In this document: positions 60,151-64,000 of the stretch, piece by piece
How the letters are laid out: each line of letters opens with the position of its first letter
Numbering within the stretch: the first letter of the stretch is position 1
Assembly: GCA_028714695.1 (NCBI GenBank)
Contig: JAQTLX010000012.1
Coordinates: 60,892-124,891, forward strand
Length of the DNA stretch: 64,000 bases
Direction of reading: 5' to 3'
Source: Ignavibacteria bacterium
GTDB taxonomy: Bacteria > Bacteroidota > Ignavibacteria > Tepidaquicellales > Tepidaquicellaceae
The notes under the pieces: model-generated
Told to the model about the DNA's origin: nothing
The model's input: the letters and a program-made list of their open reading frames with translations, nothing else
Database searches by the model: none
Program-made: the position numbers and the translations under genes

Positions 60151-62451
60151 CTAGTTTTCTATCGGCGCTGAAGCAAGCGAATCACGTATAACGTGAGTCG
60201 AGGTGCACCGCCTGTTATTTAATTTTTTATTTATTAAATCGATTGCCGAAGGACATGAGGAGTTTGCCAGCATGCCGGTAATAGTGCATATTGATGCTTC
60301 TTCAACTCCTTCCGGCATCAGGAAATATTCAATCGGAAAATCGAAATTCTCATCCGAATACAGCAGTTTCATAAAACGTCCCCAGATAGGAGCCGCGGCT
60401 TTACCGCCCTGCCCGTATGCGCCGCCGAATTTGACTCTTGCATCGTCAAAGCCGAGCCAGCATCCCGCTACGAACTGCGGTGTGTAACCGACGAACCATG
60501 CATCGGTGTAATTCTGAGATGTTCCCGTTTTGCCCGCTGCCGGTCTGTGGAAAAATTGTCTTATCGAAGAAGCAGTTCCCTCGTTAACAACGCCTTCCAT
60601 CATATCTGTCATAATGAAAGCGGTTTCTTCACTGAGCACTTCGCGTGTTTCCGGCACTACCTGTTCTATTATATTGCCGTTTCTGTCTTCAATCTTTGTT
60701 ATTGCAATCGGTTCAACCCAGATTCCTTCATTTGCGAAAGTTCCGAATGCGTTTGTCATTTCGAGCGGAGTCACTTCGCCGACACCCAGAGCAAGAGAAA
60801 GGAAATTCGGTAGTTCCGATTTTATTCCCATTTTATGCGCTAGGTCTATCACTTTGTCTATCGGCGCAATTTCCATTGCAGTTCTTACCGCAACAACGTT
60901 AATCGATTTTTCGATAGCGTATCTCATCGACATCATTCCGCCTGTGCCGCCGCCTTTCGGCGTCCACATCCTGCCGCCAATATTGACTGAAAGAGGGTCG
61001 TTAGAAATCATGAATCCGGGTGAATATCCGTTGTTGACTGCGACTGAGTAAACAAAAGGTTTAAACGACGAGCCCGGCTGTCTGCGCACCTGTGTAACGT
61101 GGTTGAGCCCGTATTTCGTGCGCGTTGTAGGATTTGCTCCAACCATTGCTTTTATCTCGCCTGTTTTCGGATTCATTACAACGAATCCTACCTGCACGGT
61201 AGTAGCAAGCGATTTAACAGAATCGACGATTAATTTATTGTTCTTCATCGAATCAAAAATCTTTTTCTTTTCGTTGTCATTCGGCGCTTTCCTGTAGGCA
61301 TCTGTCGACTTAATGAATTTCTCAAGGTCGCTGTCGAGAATATCTTTATTGTTTTTCCAGTTCCAGTATGAGTTGAAAGATTTCTGATACGATTTCATTT
61401 GTTCCTTAACCGCGTCGTCCGCATGTCTCTGAAATCTTGTATCGAGGGATGTATAAACTTTTAATCCGTCTCTGTATAAATCGAAGCCGTATTTTTCTGC
61501 TTTATCCTGAAGTATCTGTCTTACATATTCCGTGAATTCAGGAGCGGCCGATTCATTGTTAATTTCCGTCTGGTTGTAATTTACCTTAATAGGACTGTTA
61601 TTCACCGCGTCCATTACTTCTTTCGTAATGAATTTTTCTTCGTACATTGAAGTAAGCACCAATTGCCTTCTCGTTTTTGCATTCTCGGGAAATTCAATCG
61701 GGTCATAGTGCGTCGGTGATTTTAGCAATGAAACGAGCAATGTGCATTCATCGAGGTTCAGGTCCTTTGAAGTCTTGCTGAAATATGTATTCGCGGCGGC
61801 TTCTATTCCGTAAGCGCCTTTTCCGAAATACATCGTATTCAGATAGTAGGTAAGAATTTCTTCTTTGGTATAAGTTCGTTCTATCTGAACGGCAGTCATT
61901 GCTTCGCGGATTTTCCTGTTATAAGTTATTTCTTTTCTGTTAAGATAAAGATTGCCTGCAAGTTGCTGAGTTATTGTTGAAGCGCCTTCGCCTTTAAGGC
62001 GCATCTTCAGAAGGTTTTTAATCTGCGCCTGCGCAATTCTCTGCAAATCGACTCCCCAGTGGCTGAAGAATTTCCTGTCTTCTGTCGCCACAAGTGCGTT
62101 TATCATATCTTTCGGAATATCTTTGTATGTAACCTTTGTCCTGTTCTTAAGGAAAAACTTATCGATGAGATCGCCGTTATCTGAATAAATTTTTGTCGCT
62201 TCTTCGATTTTCGGATTCTCAAGTTCGGAAAGCGAAGGAAGTGACTGAGCGAGATATACGAGATATCCCGTTATCACAAAGAACACCGCGATAATGATTA
62301 TCAGTATAAACCTGAATGAATACTTCTCAGTCCTGTTCTTTTTTGAAATTTTTTTTCTGTATGTTTTATCACCAAAAAATTTATCGAGTTCCTGTTCTTT
62401 TTTACTGTTATTTTTTGACTTTCCGAACATTTTATGCTTTAAATTCATCAA
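60151..62451 (-). CDS. mrcA: penicillin-binding protein 1A
   Basis: 766 residues. Lys-rich cytoplasmic tail, one membrane span (about 46-68), GT51 glycosyltransferase domain (about 95-270; VATEDRKFFSHWGVD with Glu124, GEGASTITQQLAGNLYL) and a penicillin-binding transpeptidase domain. The latter has the SxxK nucleophile at Ser461 (PGSSFKPF), SxN in KSINVVAVRTAM and KTG in AGKTGTSQNYTDAWFVGY. It polymerises and crosslinks peptidoglycan. The gene overlaps lpxH by 20 bases, so start choice matters: M1 at 62451, with M2 and M8 as alternatives. Confidence 0.95.
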   Translation of the reverse strand: MMNLKHKMFGKSKNNSKKEQELDKFFGDKTYRKKISKKNRTEKYSFRFILIIIIAVFFVITGYLVYLAQSLPSLSELENPKIEEATKIYSDNGDLIDKFFLKNRTKVTYKDIPKDMINALVATEDRKFFSHWGVDLQRIAQAQIKNLLKMRLKGEGASTITQQLAGNLYLNRKEITYNRKIREAMTAVQIERTYTKEEILTYYLNTMYFGKGAYGIEAAANTYFSKTSKDLNLDECTLLVSLLKSPTHYDPIEFPENAKTRRQLVLTSMYEEKFITKEVMDAVNNSPIKVNYNQTEINNESAAPEFTEYVRQILQDKAEKYGFDLYRDGLKVYTSLDTRFQRHADDAVKEQMKSYQKSFNSYWNWKNNKDILDSDLEKFIKSTDAYRKAPNDNEKKKIFDSMKNNKLIVDSVKSLATTVQVGFVVMNPKTGEIKAMVGANPTTRTKYGLNHVTQVRRQPGSSFKPFVYSVAVNNGYSPGFMISNDPLSVNIGGRMWTPKGGGTGGMMSMRYAIEKSINVVAVRTAMEIAPIDKVIDLAHKMGIKSELPNFLSLALGVGEVTPLEMTNAFGTFANEGIWVEPIAITKIEDRNGNIIEQVVPETREVLSEETAFIMTDMMEGVVNEGTASSIRQFFHRPAAGKTGTSQNYTDAWFVGYTPQFVAGCWLGFDDARVKFGGAYGQGGKAAAPIWGRFMKLLYSDENFDFPIEYFLMPEGVEEASICTITGMLANSSCPSAIDLINKKLNNRRCTSTHVIRDSLASAPIEN

Positions 62452-63211
62452 TTATTGAATCGACAATAGTCTTGCTCTCGAAATCATAATATTTCCTGAG
62501 AGTAAACGTATCGCCTGAAAATACTCCGTAACTGAAATTTTTCATCCAGTCGCCGAGATTAATATAACAACCTTTTTCCTCTTTTACCATAACCGGTTTA
62601 TGCCTGTGTCCCATAACGGCAAAATTAAACCCTTCTCTGATTTTTTGAATGCCTGTATCCATCAAACCATCGCGTTTGGAATAATCCTTTTGTGACGTAT
62701 ATCCGCGTGATGTGGAGGATGTATGCTTCGCCAGCCAGAGCCCGATATCCGGGTGTATAAGCGAATAGAGGAACTGCGAAACACTGTTTCTGAGAATAAC
62801 CCTCATTACTTTATATCCCGTATCCTTATATGCAAGTCCGTCTCCGTGATGTATAAAAAACTTCTTCCCGTTTATTTCTCTTTCTATATGGTGATGAAGA
62901 ATCGGAATCCCGAATTCTTCATAAAAATAATTACCCCGCCAGAAATCATGATTTCCGGCGAGGTATGTGATTTTAACTCCTGCTTTTACAAGGTCGTAAA
63001 TTGCCGATAGTACTCTGTAGTGTCCTTTCGGAACGACCTGTTTGTATTCTATCCATGAATCAAAAAAATCTCCGTTGATTATTAATTCCTTCGCTTTTCT
63101 TGAAATCAAATCATAGAAAAATTTTACAAGTATGTCTTCCTGTTCTTTGCCGTGTTCATAATGAACCATTCCAAGATGTACATCCGACAGAAAATAATAT
63201 TCATCGTTCAT
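62432..63211 (-). CDS. lpxH: UDP-2,3-diacylglucosamine diphosphatase-like metallophosphoesterase
   Basis: 259 residues of the calcineurin-like LpxH group. Metal and substrate motifs: FLSDVHLGM (DxH), NGDFFDSWIEYK (GDxxD), AGNHDFWRGNYFYEEFGI (GNHD), FIHHGDGL (GDG) and VMGHRHKP (GHxH). LpxH makes lipid X from UDP-2,3-diacyl-GlcN in lipid A synthesis, and the HHGDGLAYKDTGY motif fits Bacteroidota LpxH. Five bases after the DsbD-alpha-like gene and overlapping the PBP1A gene, which links envelope steps. Confidence 0.88.
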   Translation of the reverse strand: MNDEYYFLSDVHLGMVHYEHGKEQEDILVKFFYDLISRKAKELIINGDFFDSWIEYKQVVPKGHYRVLSAIYDLVKAGVKITYLAGNHDFWRGNYFYEEFGIPILHHHIEREINGKKFFIHHGDGLAYKDTGYKVMRVILRNSVSQFLYSLIHPDIGLWLAKHTSSTSRGYTSQKDYSKRDGLMDTGIQKIREGFNFAVMGHRHKPVMVKEEKGCYINLGDWMKNFSYGVFSGDTFTLRKYYDFESKTIVDSIIDEFKA

Positions 63212-63216
63212 TAAAA

Positions 63217-63651
63217 CTATTTAACTTTTACTTTTACCGTGAAATTCTTTGTTGCCATCTTGCATGTGCCTGTTTCCGTGCTGCAATATCCGAATTTCAC
63301 TGTGCCTGAAACGGTAATCGATGAACCGCTTGTCGCGTCGCTGTTTACTTTAAATTTATATTTTATCTGCGAGTTATTGATGTAATCGCCTTCTCCTCCG
63401 GAATAATCCTGAACACTGATGCCTGAAACACCGTCGCCGCTAATGCTGACTTCGATAGGAGGTTCTTTGGGAATTTTTACCTGTGTGCCGTGTTTGAATT
63501 TAATCACGAGATAAGCCGTTTCACCCGGTTTTACCGATTTTTTAGATACAGAAACTTTTACAGTCGGAGTTGATTGTGCCGATGCATCATTGAATGTCAA
63601 TACGGCGAAAAAACCGATTAACAGCATCAGAGCCAATATTCTGATTTTCAT
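63217..63651 (-). CDS. periplasmic DsbD N-terminal-domain-like protein
   Basis: 144 residues with signal peptide MKIRILALMLLIGFFAVLTF. The mature part is an immunoglobulin-like beta-sandwich (VKVSVSKKSVKPGETAYLVI, IPKEPPIEVSI). It ends with GYCSTETGTCKMATKNFTVK: two Cys six residues apart beside Thr and Lys, as in the DsbD-alpha (thiol-disulfide interchange) domain. It stands alone, without the membrane and thioredoxin parts of DsbD. A redox role is inferred. First gene of a likely dsbD-alpha/lpxH/PBP1A/ndk transcript. Confidence 0.7.
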   Translation of the reverse strand: MKIRILALMLLIGFFAVLTFNDASAQSTPTVKVSVSKKSVKPGETAYLVIKFKHGTQVKIPKEPPIEVSISGDGVSGISVQDYSGGEGDYINNSQIKYKFKVNSDATSGSSITVSGTVKFGYCSTETGTCKMATKNFTVKVKVK

Positions 63652-63929
63652 ACTATAGTGTAATTTAATTTAAAAATATATTTTAGAACGTATCCGAATA
63701 ATATAGAAATTTTATACGTTTAATTTAATACAAAAACTCGAATAACAAGTATTGCATTTCCTTTGTTTTATACTGTTTTTTGGGGGATTTGTTTCTTGAA
63801 GAGCAGAATCAAGAATCCAGGAGTTAGAAGTTAGGAGTTAGGAGCACAAATTATTCTTAACGGATTTTATTATTTTGTCATTCCTTTATGTTAAAATGCA
63901 AGTCCCGATTTATTAGAGCATAAAAATTT
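63652..63929. other. intergenic DNA with short direct repeats
   Basis: The AT-rich gap before the last frame holds GAGTTAGAAGTTAGGAGTTAG-like direct repeats (63820-63842) and an AATCAAGAATC motif (63806-63816). Both are the same words found at 23470-23502. Nothing else recognised. Confidence 0.55.
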
Positions 63930-64000
63930 ATGACAAGTCTTTTATTAGCGGTCAGTTTGTCGCCGCAAGTTCTACTTATTATGTCTTTATATATCGGGCC
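63930..64000 (+). CDS. possible start of a gene running off the right edge
   Basis: ATG at 63930 opens MTSLLLAVSLSPQVLLIMSL then YIGP to the edge without a stop; hydrophobic, so perhaps a membrane protein or signal peptide. A minus-strand frame is also open to the edge, so strand and reality are uncertain. Confidence 0.25.
   Translation, partial: MTSLLLAVSLSPQVLLIMSLYIG

Noticed and set aside
1..64000. Mobile elements, phage, toxin-antitoxin or defence genes, tRNA and rRNA
   Set aside because: No integrase, transposase, phage structural gene, restriction enzyme or toxin family was recognised, and no tRNA cloverleaf or rRNA segment was seen by eye. A tRNAscan and defence-gene HMM scan would confirm.

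Overview
The window is about 64 kb of a Gram-negative chromosome that looks like a member of the Ignavibacteria/Chlorobi side of the Bacteroidota-FCB group. The main signs are four secreted proteins with type IX secretion (T9SS)-like C-terminal tails (motifs such as NYPNPFN followed by YDMLGREI.TLVN), a TonB-dependent receptor with a carboxypeptidase-regulatory-like N-terminus, Bacteroidetes-type promoter elements (TAnnTTTG), a GH92 mannosidase, an S9 peptidase and many start sites without a Shine-Dalgarno sequence. GC content is moderate to low, and TTG start codons are unusually common. I see no phage, integrase, transposase, CRISPR array, rRNA or tRNA; this is chromosomal core and surface-biology DNA.

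Layout. 1-4.6 kb: start of metF, a TolB-like lipoprotein, arfB and pgeF (overlapping), then an MFS exporter and a site-2 protease on the other strand. 4.7-14.4 kb, plus strand: GH92 alpha-mannosidase, CPBP protease and cdsA (overlapping), an acidic small protein, a redoxin, gpmA, a HAD phosphatase, a TetR regulator and a TonB-dependent receptor. The last two share a TTAAC-N3-GTTAA operator-like palindrome. 14.5-23.4 kb: a C1 peptidase, a very large BNR-propeller protein, HU, and a 1398-residue subtilisin with a T9SS-like tail. 23.4-24.9 kb: crcB and DUF190, flanked by palindromes and a 29-bp tandem array. 24.9-30.5 kb, minus strand: an operon-like block glmU(N-terminal domain only)-glmM-oppD-like-hutI-PAS histidine kinase.

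31-35.8 kb holds two tandem BNR/P-domain/T9SS proteins whose last 1.5 kb appears identical. 35.9-43.7 kb is a surface-glycan cluster: a fused CitE-like aldolase/SGNH-like protein, GT9, GT4, a methyltransferase, a GT39-like membrane glycosyltransferase and a fused methyltransferase-GT2. It runs on, closely spaced, into a SpoU methyltransferase, Sua5/TsaC, a von Willebrand A protein and a 1170-residue-plus outer-membrane barrel. 50.8-57.3 kb: an S1 protease with a T9SS tail, a small barrel protein and an S9 peptidase. 57.5-63.7 kb: a TonB-like-topology membrane protein with a duplicated cytoplasmic module, then ndk, PBP1A, lpxH and a DsbD-alpha-like periplasmic protein on the minus strand.

Taken together, the window is rich in cell-envelope work: peptidoglycan precursors (GlmU/GlmM) and polymerisation (PBP1A), lipid A (LpxH), phospholipid (CdsA), outer-membrane glycan assembly, and a set of exported proteases and propeller proteins. 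The least described parts are the aldolase/SGNH and methyltransferase/GT2 fusions in the glycan cluster, the homogenised T9SS paralog pair, the duplicated-module membrane protein at 57.5 kb, and the TetR/TonB regulatory pair.
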